A DNA stretch of 64,000 nucleotides from Frankiaceae bacterium (GCA_016650445.1 JAENVS010000005.1:160798-224797); one strand, 5' to 3'. Shown: positions 52,585 through 61,411, counted from the first letter of the stretch. Notes: generated from the sequence alone by a model not told the origin. Translations and numbers: made by a program.

Positions 52585-52801
52585 TTGGAGATCGCGGATA
52601 GCGCCCGCAAGCATGGTGTCCCCCCATGCGGTCCGCAACCCGATCCGGCTAGTCCCTGGCGAAGGGCGGGCCCTGATCGTCGGGCCCGACCGAGCCGGAC
52701 GGCTTCTCGAGGTCGTCGTCCTGGACGACGACCCAGACGAGGAGCCGGTGATCATTCACGCGATGGCCTTGCGCCCGAAGTTCCGCGACTACCTGAGGTG
52801 A
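52585..52801 (+). pseudogene. toxin-like small protein, apparently frameshifted
   Basis: The frame from TTG 52585 encodes [12 protein letters not shown] and then goes out of frame at a run of six C (52620-52625). The frame that opens at ATG 52613 continues as [18 protein letters not shown], then [19 protein letters not shown] and [17 protein letters not shown] know a family of small actinobacterial proteins in which these pieces are joined (SARKHG, then [28 protein letters not shown]). They are usually listed as a toxin-like partner of a small helix-turn-helix protein. One extra C would explain the break. An alternative is a real 62-residue protein from ATG 52613. The downstream partner overlaps closely, with GAGGTGA before its ATG. 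Confidence 0.55.
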
Positions 52802-52806
52802 ACCCG

Positions 52807-53085
52807 ATGCCACGAACGCGCGCCCAGCTCGAGCAGGCCGTCGCCGACACCGAAGCCTGGCTCGACACGCTCGACCCCGAAGCGCTCGCATCGCCGGACT
52901 CCGATGGCGCCGACCTGCGTGCCATTGCCGAGGCGCTGCACGATGTGGCGACTGTCGACCTTGCGCTGGCCGACCAGGTTGCCCAAGCTCGCGCGAACGG
53001 TCGAACGTGGACTCAGATCGCCGTCGTCCTCGGTGTCAGCAAACAGGCAGCCCGCGAACGATTCGGCGAACCCGCTCACCACTGA
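52807..53085 (+). CDS. small helix-turn-helix protein, antitoxin-like partner
   Basis: 92 residues from ATG 52807, with GAGGTGA 5 bases upstream and only 5 bases after the toxin-like stop. Residues 1-60 are helical (TRAQLEQAVADTEAWLDTLD, LADQVAQARANGRTW). The C-terminus TQIAVVLGVSKQAARERFG is a clear helix-turn-helix. Gene size, spacing and order match small two-gene actinobacterial modules in which this HTH protein follows a protein ending IIHAMxLRPKF. I treat it as an antitoxin-like regulator from that context. Without an intact toxin partner it may be an orphan. Confidence 0.7.
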   Translation: MPRTRAQLEQAVADTEAWLDTLDPEALASPDSDGADLRAIAEALHDVATVDLALADQVAQARANGRTWTQIAVVLGVSKQAARERFGEPAHH

Positions 53086-53159
53086 TGATCGCCGGCATAT
53101 CCCGCGACAGCGCCCGGGGCGGTGGCGCCGCCGGAGCGGCTGGCAACGGCATCCCTTAC

Positions 53160-53579
53160 TCACGCAAGCGCGCGTGCCAGCATGCCGCGTACGGCAGCGA
53201 GCATCGGAAGGTCCGGCAGTGCTTCGAGCGGCACCCAACAAGGCGCTGTGGTGTGGCCCGTCACCTCCGCCCGGGCCTCTCCGCCGAGCACGCTCACGGC
53301 GTAGAGAACGAACACCCCGTGGAAGTCAATGCCGCTCGGCAGCAAGCGATGGTCCGAGCCAACCTCAAACAGCCGATCCACGGCGACGGTGTAGCCGGTC
53401 TCCTCCGCCACCTCACGCACTACCGCTTCACACGGCTCCTCACCGTGCTCGATGCCACCGCCCGGCAGCATCCACTTGCCACTGTCGCCGTGCGGATCGG
53501 GGCCAATCTGGACCATCAGAACCGCAGTCTCGGTGCGGGCCAGACCATACGCAGAGACGCGCTGAAGCTTGGTCGGCAC
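53160..53579 (-). CDS. NUDIX hydrolase
   Basis: About 139 residues from GTG 53579; a GTG further upstream at 53627 would add 16 residues. The NUDIX box GGGIEHGEEPCEAVVREVAEETGY fits Gx5Ex7REUxEExGU. LMVQIGPDPHGDSGKWMLPG precedes it and FHGVFVLYAVSVLGGEA follows. Such enzymes hydrolyse nucleoside diphosphate derivatives or damaged nucleotides; the substrate is not predictable. It is a stand-alone minus-strand gene between the antitoxin-like gene and the TmrB-like gene. Confidence 0.88.
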   Translation of the reverse strand: MPTKLQRVSAYGLARTETAVLMVQIGPDPHGDSGKWMLPGGGIEHGEEPCEAVVREVAEETGYTVAVDRLFEVGSDHRLLPSGIDFHGVFVLYAVSVLGGEARAEVTGHTTAPCWVPLEALPDLPMLAAVRGMLARALA

Positions 53580-53708
53580 CGAGCTATCCGGAGTCAGCAC
53601 CGTTGCAGCGTATAAGCGCGAACGCACGGCACGCGACGGCGGCAGACTCCCTGCTGGAACGGCACCTACTCGCGGGCGTCGTGGCTTTCGGTTCGGTCTC
53701 GCACAGGC

Positions 53709-53714
53709 GATAAT
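53709..53714 (+). promoter_or_regulatory. -10 element of a likely leaderless promoter for the TmrB-like gene
   Basis: GATAAT ends 8 bases before the GTG at 53723. Such spacing is typical of actinobacterial leaderless transcripts, and no Shine-Dalgarno sequence is visible. The -35 region is not clear. Confidence 0.35.
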
Positions 53715-53722
53715 GTCGACTC

Positions 53723-54244
53723 GTGATCATATGGATCAACGGCACCCACGGCGCGGGCAAGACGACGACCAGTGCCCTCGTGCAGCAGTTGATCCCGGAT
53801 TCGCGGGTGCTCGATGCCGAGAAGGTCGGCGAGACACTCATGGACATCACGCCGGGGCTGCCCGCGACGGACAACTTCCAGCACTGGCCGCCGTGGCGGC
53901 CACTCGTCGTCGAGACCGCCCGCCGCGTACTCGATTACACGGGCGGCACTTTGGTGATGCCCATGACCATCCTGGTCGAGGAGTACTGGCGCGAGATCAG
54001 CACGGGCCTTGCCCACCATGCCATCCCGGTACGGCACTTCGTCCTCCACGCTGACCGAGACACCCTCCGCGGACGCATCGAAGGGGACACGCTTCTTGGC
54101 CCGTCCCACTTCCGTTTCACGTACCTCGATTCCTACGCCGAAGCGGCCCGCACGTGGCTGCACGACGAGGCCGAGGTCCTCGACACCACCCACCTCACGC
54201 CCGCCCAGGCAGCGCGGCACATCGCTGACGCGGTCAAGAGTTGA
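53723..54244 (+). CDS. P-loop ATP-binding protein, TmrB-like
   Basis: 173 residues from GTG 53723. Walker A is WINGTHGAGKTTTSALVQQL near residue 6. The downstream sequence (VLDAEKVGETLMDITPG, then LVMPMTILVEEYWREI and HFVLHADRDTLRGRI) matches the TmrB/AAA_33-type family from memory. TmrB confers tunicamycin resistance in Bacillus. In actinobacteria these proteins are mostly uncharacterised small-molecule kinases, so I do not claim a resistance role. A -10-like GATAAT sits 8 bases before the start, so the mRNA may be leaderless. Confidence 0.78.
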   Translation: MIIWINGTHGAGKTTTSALVQQLIPDSRVLDAEKVGETLMDITPGLPATDNFQHWPPWRPLVVETARRVLDYTGGTLVMPMTILVEEYWREISTGLAHHAIPVRHFVLHADRDTLRGRIEGDTLLGPSHFRFTYLDSYAEAARTWLHDEAEVLDTTHLTPAQAARHIADAVKS

Positions 54245-54367
54245 CGCTCGGGCCGCCCTCGAACAGGGCGCAGTGAACTCGTCCGCGAATAGCCGGCTAT
54301 CTCGCTGTGGACAACTGGTTTCCGCTGGGAAACGTCTGCGGCAGAAAGGGCGGCACCGCCCGGCCGC

Positions 54368-54754
54368 TTAGCGGACGTCACCTTCGGAGTCCACCGCGCG
54401 GACGGCGCAGGCCGGCGTACCGCCGGGAAGGCGCATCCGGTTCGCGGCGACGGCGCGGTAGACGCCAGCGGCGAGCCACGAGATCGGCGGCACCAGCAGG
54501 AGTACGCCGAGAACCCGCCAGACCGGTCCGGAGTTCATCAGCAACCGCGCCACCGCACGATGCCCGGCCGCGCGCGTGCCGTCGTCCGCAACCCACTGCA
54601 CGGCATCGGCGCACGCGTCCGCCGTCAACCCCAGCCGAGTGAGGTCGATCAGCTGGTACGCCGCGACCTCGTCGACCCGCAGCCCGAGCTTCGGCACGAG
54701 CGACACCGACTTCGTGCAGAAGCCGCAGTCGCCGTCGAAGACGAGAGTGGTCAC
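54368..54754 (-). CDS. DCC family thiol-disulfide oxidoreductase-like protein (DUF393)
   Basis: About 128 residues from GTG 54754; a TTG 11 codons upstream is possible. The N-terminal TTLVFDGDCGFCTKSV carries the DxDCxFC (DCC) motif of DUF393. A hydrophobic C-terminal helix, VWRVLGVLLLVPPISWLAAGVYRAVAANR, fits the usual membrane-associated tail. The CxxC implies redox or disulfide activity, but the physiological role is unknown. It is divergent from the methyltransferase region. Confidence 0.85.
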   Translation of the reverse strand: MTTLVFDGDCGFCTKSVSLVPKLGLRVDEVAAYQLIDLTRLGLTADACADAVQWVADDGTRAAGHRAVARLLMNSGPVWRVLGVLLLVPPISWLAAGVYRAVAANRMRLPGGTPACAVRAVDSEGDVR

Positions 54755-54796
54755 AGCCCTGAGCGTAGGTCCCGCAGGGGTCTGCAAGGCTGTCGT

Positions 54797-54859
54797 CCGT
54801 GGACATGTGCCGACCCGGACGGGAACGGCTGGCTGGTCCAGGAGATCGGCCGGGAGTAG
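54797..54859 (+). pseudogene. tail of a VOC/glyoxalase-like gene (remnant)
   Basis: This short frame reads PWTCADPDGNGWLVQEI and then GRE and a stop. DPDGNxWxxQE is the characteristic C-terminal motif of VOC family proteins. No upstream VOC domain is present, because the region before it is the promoter side of the DCC gene. I interpret it as a deletion remnant immediately upstream of the methyltransferase gene. It is too short for more certainty. Confidence 0.45.
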
Positions 54860-54867
54860 GCGGCGGC

Positions 54868-55494
54868 GTGGACTGGCAGCGATGGCACGAGGGCTACACC
54901 GACCCGACGAGCGAGCTCAGCTCACGCCTACGCGCGGTCCAGGAGCTCATGCGCGCGTGGCTCGACCGCGCGGCCCCCGGCCCGCAGCGGCTGATCAGCA
55001 TGTGCGCGGGCCACGGACAGGACGTCGTCGGCGGTCTCCGAGGCCACTGTCGCGCCGCCGACGTGAGCGGGCGCCTGGTCGAGCAGGACGCGGAGAGCGT
55101 CCGCATCGCCAATGCTGCCCTGACCGAGGCCGGGCTCACCGCCGTACGCGCCGTGCGCGGCGACGCGGCCGACATCGCCTTCTACGCGGGAGCGACCCCG
55201 GCAGACCTGGTGCTCGTGTGCGGCGTCTTCGGCAACATCTCCGAGGCCGACATCGAGAACACGATCCGGGTGCTGCCCGCGCTCTGTGCCGACGGAGGGA
55301 CGATCCTGTGGACGCGGCACCGACAGGCTCCCGACGTCACGCCGACGATCCGGCGCTGGTTCGAGCGGGCCGGCTTCGCCGAGCTCGCCTTCGTGTCGCC
55401 CGGAAAGGGCAGGTACGCCGTCGGCGCGCACCAGCTGACCGAGCGCGGACCGGCGTACCAGCCGCCCGGGCCGCTGTTCACCTTCACGCGCTGA
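54868..55494 (+). CDS. class I SAM-dependent methyltransferase-like protein
   Basis: 208 residues from GTG 54868; the longer GTG 54799 start would read through the VOC remnant in another frame and is less likely. SMCAGHGQDVVGGL near residue 48 is the GxGxG-like SAM loop. ADVSGRLVEQDAES lies near residue 67, with the acidic residue after strand 2. VRGDAADIAFYAG and DLVLVCGVFGNISEADI follow, in the strand-4 motif position. C-terminal strands include GGTILWTRH. The methyl acceptor is unknown. Its 3' end overlaps the convergent cyclase gene by 11 bases. Confidence 0.8.
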   Translation: MDWQRWHEGYTDPTSELSSRLRAVQELMRAWLDRAAPGPQRLISMCAGHGQDVVGGLRGHCRAADVSGRLVEQDAESVRIANAALTEAGLTAVRAVRGDAADIAFYAGATPADLVLVCGVFGNISEADIENTIRVLPALCADGGTILWTRHRQAPDVTPTIRRWFERAGFAELAFVSPGKGRYAVGAHQLTERGPAYQPPGPLFTFTR

Positions 55495-56596
55495 CGACGG
55501 CGTAGGGCGTCACCGGCTCGGCGATCCCCCGCAGCGTCTGCGGCTCGCGCTCCTCGGCTGTGTGCGTGGGATCGAGGAGCGGTACGACGGCAGGAGATGC
55601 CAGGACCTCGCCCGGTTCAGCGATGGCCACGAGCCGCGACGCGAGGTTGACCGGTGGACCGAAGTAGTCGCCGTCCTGCGCCAGAAGGTCTCCGTACGCG
55701 ATACCGGCCCGCACGCCGAGACCGGCGTGCGCCGCCTTGGGGTGGTTGACCAGCGCGCAGGCGATCTCGGCCGTCGCCGACGCCGTCGGAGCAACGAACA
55801 TGACCGCGTCACCGAGGAACTTCACCACCCGTCCGCCGGCGTCCTGCACGGTGTCGCTGGACGCCTCCTCGAACGCGCTGAGCAGGCCGGAGAGCTCGCG
55901 CATCGGTATCGCCTGCGACATCGACGTGAACCCCGTCAGATCGGCGAACCCGACGCCGCACCGCACGCTGTCCGGCGTCGGCGCAACCAGCTCGAAGTGC
56001 CGCCGAGCCGCCTCCAGGTGATGCCGGTGCACGGCGTCGAGCACGTTGCCGATCAACGGCACGAGCGTGCTGGCGTCGGCAAACGCGCGCGCAGTGACCG
56101 CCTCGCTGCCGGACCGGGCCCGGTCCATGCTCTGGCCGACGCCGCCGGTGTCCCCGCGCATCGTCGCCGACGCCGCCTCGGCGAGCCGAGCTATCCCCGA
56201 ACCGAGCACCCGCGCCAGCGCCGTCGCCGCGTCCGCACCGAGCAGGTCCTTGACCAGCAGCCACGTGCGCAGCGCCTGCAGGTCCTGCTCACCGAGCACG
56301 GGCTCGACCGGCGCCGGCAGCCCGAACGAGCGCCACGCCCGCGACACCGTGGCCGCATCCGTTCCCAGCACGGACGCGGCCTGCTCGCAGTCGTAGCGCG
56401 GCCGTGACGGTCGAAGGATCCGGTCACCGGCGAGGGCGAAGAGCCGGTCACGCGCCTCGGCATCCACCATCTCCTCGAGGTCGCACCCCTGCGCCTCCAG
56501 GTACTGCAGCAGGGCCAACCGGTCGGCAGCGTCGTGGGCAGCCGGGTCATAGAGCCCTGCGAGCTCCCACGCCGTTACCTGCCCGCGCTCGTCCAT
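55484..56596 (-). CDS. class III adenylate/guanylate cyclase-domain protein
   Basis: 370 residues. The C-terminal cyclase homology domain covers roughly residues 200-365: GVGFADLTGFTSMSQ (metal aspartate), VVKFLGDAVMFVAPT (second metal aspartate), and GDYFGPPVNLASRL (Asn and Arg transition-state residues). The N-terminal 190 residues are helical, with DRLFALAGDRILRPSRPRYD, and resemble the autoinhibitory part of mycobacterial cyclases such as Rv1264 in position and length. I infer a regulatory domain but cannot name a ligand. A helix-turn-helix-like segment, EQAASVLGTDAATVSRAWRSF, lies at about residue 72. The likely product is cAMP. Confidence 0.85.
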   Translation of the reverse strand: MDERGQVTAWELAGLYDPAAHDAADRLALLQYLEAQGCDLEEMVDAEARDRLFALAGDRILRPSRPRYDCEQAASVLGTDAATVSRAWRSFGLPAPVEPVLGEQDLQALRTWLLVKDLLGADAATALARVLGSGIARLAEAASATMRGDTGGVGQSMDRARSGSEAVTARAFADASTLVPLIGNVLDAVHRHHLEAARRHFELVAPTPDSVRCGVGFADLTGFTSMSQAIPMRELSGLLSAFEEASSDTVQDAGGRVVKFLGDAVMFVAPTASATAEIACALVNHPKAAHAGLGVRAGIAYGDLLAQDGDYFGPPVNLASRLVAIAEPGEVLASPAVVPLLDPTHTAEEREPQTLRGIAEPVTPYAVVSA

Positions 56597-56611
56597 AGCC
56601 GTATCCTGCCG

Positions 56612-59560
56612 TCAGCACCCGTGCAGCGTGAGAGTGCTCCCGGTGCGGCCCTTGCGGACCTGGACCTGGGCGGGGATGCGCTGGCGCAGCTCCGCGACGT
56701 GACTGACCAGCCCGACGATGCGGCCGCCCTCGCGCAGCCCGTCGAGGACGTCCATCACCTCGTCGAGGGTCTCCTCGTCGAGGGTCCCGAAGCCCTCGTC
56801 GACGAACAGCGCCTCGATCCGCGACCCGCCCGCCTCGGCGGTGACGACGTCGGTCAGCCCCAGCGCCAGCGCGAGGCTGGCGAGGAACGTCTCGCCGCCG
56901 GACAGCGTGCTGGTCTCGCGGTCCTGCCCCGTCCAGGTGTCGCGCGCGAGCAGCCCGAGCCCGGACCTCGCGCCACCGCGGGCGGTGCCGTCGGTGTGCA
57001 CCAGGCTGTAACGGCCCTGCGTCATGCGCAGCAGCCGCTCACTGGCCGCGGCGGCGACCTCCTCGAGCCGCGCAGCAAGCACGAACGACGACAGCGTCAT
57101 GCGCAGCGCATTGGCCCCCGCACCTCCGCAGAGGTCTGCCATCGCGCGCACCCGCCGCGCCTCGTCGACGACGGGCCCGAGGGTGCGCAGCCGCTCGGCG
57201 AGCGTCGGCACGAGTGCGTCCAGCGCATCGGCACGGCCGCTCGCCATGGCGCCCGCCGCGGTCACGTCGTCCAGTGCCACGTCGGCGGCGGCCAAGGCGG
57301 CAGCAGCTCCCGTGACGTCGGCAGCCGGCTCGAGCGCAACGTCGACGGCCGGGTCGGAGAGCGCAGCGGCGGTGGCCGCGCGCTGCTCGTCGAAGGCGCG
57401 CAGCACCTCTTCCGTCTCAGCCCGCCACGAGCTCGGTCGCGCCGCGGCGGAAGCGAGGGAGAGGGATGCGAAGCCCGCGGTCGCCGCTGCCTCGCCGGCG
57501 CCGCGATCGGCCGCCGCGAGCTCCTGCTCGCAGCGCACCAGAGCCGCCTCGGCCGCAATGACGTGCTCGGCGGCGGCGACCACCGCGACGGCGGCCGCGA
57601 TGGCCTCGTCGAGGTCACCGGCGTCGCCCAGTGCGTGGGCGAGCCGCGCCTGGCCGGCGTCGGCGCGTGCCTCGGCCTCTGCGGCCCGCCGCGTCGCCTC
57701 TGCAGCGGTCACGCCGAGCGCGACCCGCTGCTGCTCGATCGCACCCTGCCCGGTGTCGAGCTCCTCGACCGCAGCCGCACGCGCGACCAGCTGCTCGGCG
57801 GTCTCCTCCAGCATCGCGACCTCCGCGACGACACTGCCGAGCTCAGCCGCGACCGTCTCGGTGGTGCGACCGGCAAGTCGGGCGAGCAGGGCATCCCGCT
57901 CGGCCTCTGCCGCCGCAAGGCGGCCGGTCAGCTCTTCGACGTCGCGCTGCGCGGCTTCGGCCGAACCGCGGGCGATGTCCTCGTCGTCGCGCGTGACCCG
58001 CTCGCCACGCACCTCGCTGGGGTCGGGGTGGAACAGGGAGCCGCAGACCGGGCAGGGGTCGCCGTCGACGAGCATCGAGGCGAGCTCGAAGCGGATGTGC
58101 TCCAGTCGGCCTTCTCGGACGTCCGCTGCCTTGTCGCGCAGCGACACGGCCTTCTCCCGCGCCAGCAGGATCTCCTCGCGCAGCTGGTCGCCGGCCGCCG
58201 TCAGCGTCGCGAGCGCTGCAGCATCGGCCGCGGCCGACTGCAGCCCCTCGCGCTGCGCACGAGCCGCCGGCAGCCGGACAGCTGCGGCTCGCGCCGCGTC
58301 GAGCGACGCCACCAGCCGCTCGCGCATCGCCGGCAGCTCCTTCAGCCGCTGGGCGAGGACGTCGCCGGCAGCAACCGCGTCGGCGCCTTCGCGCGCCGCG
58401 GCGAGTGCGGCCCGGCGATCGAGGGCGATCGCGTCGGCCAGCTCGCGCAGCGCGTCGAGGCGTCCTCGGCGCTCGGTGGCGACGGTGGCCGCCGCGGTCA
58501 GCGCTGCCACCTCGAGGTCATGGCCGAGGCCGGCAGCAGGCAGCGCGCCGCGGGCCGTCGCCCGTGCCGCACGGGCGCCGGTCAGCTCTGCGGTGCGCAC
58601 CTCCACCTGACGCACGAGCGCCGCGACCTCAGCGGCACGGAGCGCGCCGGCATACTCCTCGCGGAGCGACGTGATCTCGGGCTGCCGTTGGTTCAACAGC
58701 TCCTGCAGCGACAGGAGCTGGCGCCGTCGTGCCTGCGCGGACGCGAGCCGCGTCGCGGCGTCGGCGGCCGCCCTCGCGGTGTCGCGAACTGCGATGGCCG
58801 CGGCGATGTCGACCGTGGCGTGGTCACGTCCTGCGGCAGCCGCCGCGAGCAGGCCCATGGCCCACTGCGCCGTCGGCTCCGCGGGCTCCTCGACACCGGC
58901 TGCCTGCGCGGTGCGCGCGGTGGCGAGGGCCACCTCGGAACGAGCCGCCTCGACCGCGCGCGTTGTCGCGATGCGGCGGCCCACCATCCACTCCTCTGCC
59001 GAGCGGTACAAGCCGGTGCCGAAGAGCTTCTCCAGCAGCTGCGCCCGCGCGGCCGAGTCGGCGCGCAGGAACGTCGCGAACTCGCCCTGGGGCAGCAGCA
59101 CGACCTGGAAGAACTGCTCGGCGGACATGCCGACGAGGTCGAGGATCTCGTCGCCCGCTTCGCGGTGGGCGGTCGAGAGCGTCGTCCAGCCGCCGGCGAC
59201 CTGCTCCTCGAGCAGGACCTTCGCCTTCTGCGTCGTCGTACCGGTGCCGCTCTTCTTCGGACGGTCGTACTCCGGCGAGCGGGTGATGCGCATCCGGCGC
59301 CCGCTGAGCGTCGCCTCGAGCTGCACCTCGGTGTGCGCATCCGCCGACGCATGGTCGGACCGGAGTCGCTTGGCGTCGTTGCGCACGCCGGGGACCCGGC
59401 CGTAGAGGGCGAAGCCCATCGCGTCGAGCAGCGTGGTCTTGCCGGCGCCGGTATCGCCGTGCAGCAGGAACAGCCCGCTCCCGCTGAGCCCGTCGAGGTC
59501 GACCTCGACCGTGCCGGCGAACGGACCGAACGCCGTGACCCGCAGGCGGTGCGGCCGCAT
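56612..59560 (-). CDS. sbcC: SbcC nuclease subunit ATPase (Rad50-like)
   Basis: 982 residues from ATG 59560, overlapping the sbcD stop (TGATG). Walker A is HGDTGAGKTTLLDAM near residue 34. A zinc hook, CPVCGSLFHP (CxxC), sits at about residue 503, in the middle of two long Ala/Glu/Arg-rich coiled coils (roughly 190-480 and 530-830). The signature TLSGGETFLASLALALGL and Walker B IEALFVDEGFGTLDEE are near residues 880-920. With SbcD it forms the exonuclease that cleaves hairpins and processes DNA ends. Confidence 0.93.
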   Translation of the reverse strand: MRPHRLRVTAFGPFAGTVEVDLDGLSGSGLFLLHGDTGAGKTTLLDAMGFALYGRVPGVRNDAKRLRSDHASADAHTEVQLEATLSGRRMRITRSPEYDRPKKSGTGTTTQKAKVLLEEQVAGGWTTLSTAHREAGDEILDLVGMSAEQFFQVVLLPQGEFATFLRADSAARAQLLEKLFGTGLYRSAEEWMVGRRIATTRAVEAARSEVALATARTAQAAGVEEPAEPTAQWAMGLLAAAAAGRDHATVDIAAAIAVRDTARAAADAATRLASAQARRRQLLSLQELLNQRQPEITSLREEYAGALRAAEVAALVRQVEVRTAELTGARAARATARGALPAAGLGHDLEVAALTAAATVATERRGRLDALRELADAIALDRRAALAAAREGADAVAAGDVLAQRLKELPAMRERLVASLDAARAAAVRLPAARAQREGLQSAAADAAALATLTAAGDQLREEILLAREKAVSLRDKAADVREGRLEHIRFELASMLVDGDPCPVCGSLFHPDPSEVRGERVTRDDEDIARGSAEAAQRDVEELTGRLAAAEAERDALLARLAGRTTETVAAELGSVVAEVAMLEETAEQLVARAAAVEELDTGQGAIEQQRVALGVTAAEATRRAAEAEARADAGQARLAHALGDAGDLDEAIAAAVAVVAAAEHVIAAEAALVRCEQELAAADRGAGEAAATAGFASLSLASAAARPSSWRAETEEVLRAFDEQRAATAAALSDPAVDVALEPAADVTGAAAALAAADVALDDVTAAGAMASGRADALDALVPTLAERLRTLGPVVDEARRVRAMADLCGGAGANALRMTLSSFVLAARLEEVAAAASERLLRMTQGRYSLVHTDGTARGGARSGLGLLARDTWTGQDRETSTLSGGETFLASLALALGLTDVVTAEAGGSRIEALFVDEGFGTLDEETLDEVMDVLDGLREGGRIVGLVSHVAELRQRIPAQVQVRKGRTGSTLTLHGC

Positions 59561-60702
59561 CAGACGCCCGCCAGTCGGTCGGCCTCGAAAGCCTGCGCGA
59601 GCAACGCGGCCTCATCGTCGTCGAGCGGTGTGCCACGGACGTGCTCGGCGAACGCGGCACCGATCTCGAGCGGCGTCCGACCGGCAACGCGCGCGGTGTA
59701 GCTGCGCTCGTCGCGCGCGACGCCCTCCGGCTCGTGCCGCAGAACGAGCACGTGGGGGAAGCGCGTCGTCAGCCTGGCCATGGCCTCGTCGGGCCGCGCC
59801 GCGTCCGTCAACGTCACCTGCAGCCAGTCCCCGACGTGCCCGTCGTGGGCCGAGGAGCCGAGCAGGTCGGCGAGCGAGCCGCGCAGCGAGGACAACCGGC
59901 GGGGCACCGGCGCCGGCACGTGCTCGACCCGCGACAGCCCGGTGGCCGAGAGCTCGACCAGCCACGAGCCCTTGAGGTGCGCAGCCTCGGAGAAGGAGTA
60001 GGCCAGCGGCGAACCGCTGTAGCGCAACCCGTCATCGAGGGTCTGCGGCCCGTGCAGGTGACCGAGGGCGCCGTAGGTGAAGCCGTCGAACAGCGACGCC
60101 GGAACGCACGCCACACCACCGACGGTGATGTCGCGCTCGCTGTCGCTCGCCGCTGCCGACCCCACCCAGGCATGAGCCAGGACGACCGAACGGATCGAGC
60201 CCCGCGAAGCGAGGTCGCCGCGGACCGCGGCCAGCGCCGCTCCGAGCACGGCGGCATGGCCGCGACCGGTCTTCGGCGGCAGCTCGCCGCGGACGGCTTC
60301 GGGCTCCAGGTAGGGCACGCCATAGACCGCGACAGGGCCACTGCCGTCGTCGAGGAGCACCGGGGTCGCGGCGTCGCTCACCCGGGTGCGCAGGTGCACC
60401 CCTGCCGCGTCGACGAGCCGGCTGCCGAAGCCGAGCCGGCGAGCGGAGTCGTGGTTGCCGCTGATGAGGACGACCCGTGCGCCGGCCTCACGCAGCCGCA
60501 CCAGGGCCGACTCGCACAGCTCGACCGCGTCGAGTGACGGCACCGCCCGGTCGTAGACGTCACCGGCGACGACCACGGCGTCGACCCTTTCGGAGCGCAC
60601 GGTCTCGACGAGCCCGTCGAGGAACCCCGCCTGCGCATCCCGGAGGTCGGCGCGGTGCAGCGACCGGCCGAGGTGCCAGTCGGAGGTGTGCAGCAGCCGC
60701 AT
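59560..60702 (-). CDS. sbcD: SbcD exonuclease subunit (Mre11-like)
   Basis: 380 residues from ATG 60702; the longer upstream frame lacks support. The N-terminus MRLLHTSDWHLGRSLH carries the DxH of the metallophosphoesterase domain. VVVAGDVYDR (GDxxD) and LISGNHDSARR (GNHD) follow near residues 50 and 86. GHLHGPQTL is near residue 210. The C-terminal residues are the capping/ATPase-binding part. It is directly upstream of sbcC and both are co-transcribed from the minus strand. Confidence 0.93.
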   Translation of the reverse strand: MRLLHTSDWHLGRSLHRADLRDAQAGFLDGLVETVRSERVDAVVVAGDVYDRAVPSLDAVELCESALVRLREAGARVVLISGNHDSARRLGFGSRLVDAAGVHLRTRVSDAATPVLLDDGSGPVAVYGVPYLEPEAVRGELPPKTGRGHAAVLGAALAAVRGDLASRGSIRSVVLAHAWVGSAAASDSERDITVGGVACVPASLFDGFTYGALGHLHGPQTLDDGLRYSGSPLAYSFSEAAHLKGSWLVELSATGLSRVEHVPAPVPRRLSSLRGSLADLLGSSAHDGHVGDWLQVTLTDAARPDEAMARLTTRFPHVLVLRHEPEGVARDERSYTARVAGRTPLEIGAAFAEHVRGTPLDDDEAALLAQAFEADRLAGV

Positions 60703-60765
60703 TCCTCGACGGTAAGTGGGGGGTCGGACAAGGACCCGCTGCGACGCGCCCGCTACGGTTGTCCC

Positions 60766-60939
60766 ATGGAGCGAGCCAAGAGCGACGTGCCTCTCTACCT
60801 GGCCGGCCTTGCCGCGCTGGCGATCACCGCCGGGATCACCTACGCCGCAGTCGACGCGGCCATGGTCGAGGCGTCGTTCGACAGCAACTCCCCCAACGCG
60901 ACGACAGGTGGCCCGGCGGCCTCGTTCGAGGAGCCGTAG
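60766..60939 (+). CDS. small single-pass membrane protein
   Basis: 57 residues from ATG 60766. One hydrophobic helix covers residues 10-30 (LYLAGLAALAITAGITYAAV). The tail is Asn/Ser/Thr-rich. The start is 64 bases from the divergent sbcD start. No family is recognised; it may be a small envelope protein. Confidence 0.6.
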   Translation: MERAKSDVPLYLAGLAALAITAGITYAAVDAAMVEASFDSNSPNATTGGPAASFEEP

Positions 60940-60976
60940 GCAGGAGTTCGTCCGCGTACGGCGAACTTCCCGGGCC

Positions 60977-61411
60977 ATGACCCGCCGACTCGCTCTTCTC
61001 GTCGTCCCCCTGGCCGTCGCCGGCCTGGCTGCCGCCCCGGCACACGCCGGCGGCAAGATCGTCAAGGGCAGCTACGACGTGACCCTCCTGCCCGACCCGT
61101 CGCTGCAAGCCAGCGAGGTCTGCGAGGCGGTCAACCCGTCCGCGGTCGACAACCACGCGTTCAAGGTCCCGGGACCCGGCACGCTGGCCGTCGTCCTCGA
61201 CTCGCCCGACCCGACGGGGACCGGCAGCACCGACTGGGACCTCTACCTGCTCGATGCGGACGGCAGCGTCAACAGCAGCTCCGACGGCGGGACCAGCCAC
61301 GAGGAAGCCACCGCGAAGTACAAGCGGGCCGCGACCGTGACCATCCAGGTCTGCAACCTCAACGGTGCGCCGGAAGGCACCGTGAGCTACGTCTTCACGC
61401 CCAAGAAGTAG
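60977..61411 (+). CDS. secreted protein, unknown function
   Basis: 144 residues from ATG 60977. The signal peptide is RRLALLVVPLAVAGLAAAPAHA, with a cut near HAGG. The mature part is beta-rich: TLAVVLDSPDPTGTGSTDWDLYLLDADG resembles PPC-like pre-peptidase or jelly-roll domains. Two cysteines, in EVCEA and VQVCNLNG, may pair. It follows the small membrane protein by 37 bases in the same direction. Function not assignable. Confidence 0.7.
   Translation: MTRRLALLVVPLAVAGLAAAPAHAGGKIVKGSYDVTLLPDPSLQASEVCEAVNPSAVDNHAFKVPGPGTLAVVLDSPDPTGTGSTDWDLYLLDADGSVNSSSDGGTSHEEATAKYKRAATVTIQVCNLNGAPEGTVSYVFTPKK

Noticed and set aside
56534..59701. Very long plus-strand open frame opposite sbcC
   Set aside because: It is Arg/Gly/Ala-rich antisense of sbcC and the cyclase, without protein-family motifs. 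The minus-strand frame has all SbcC motifs.
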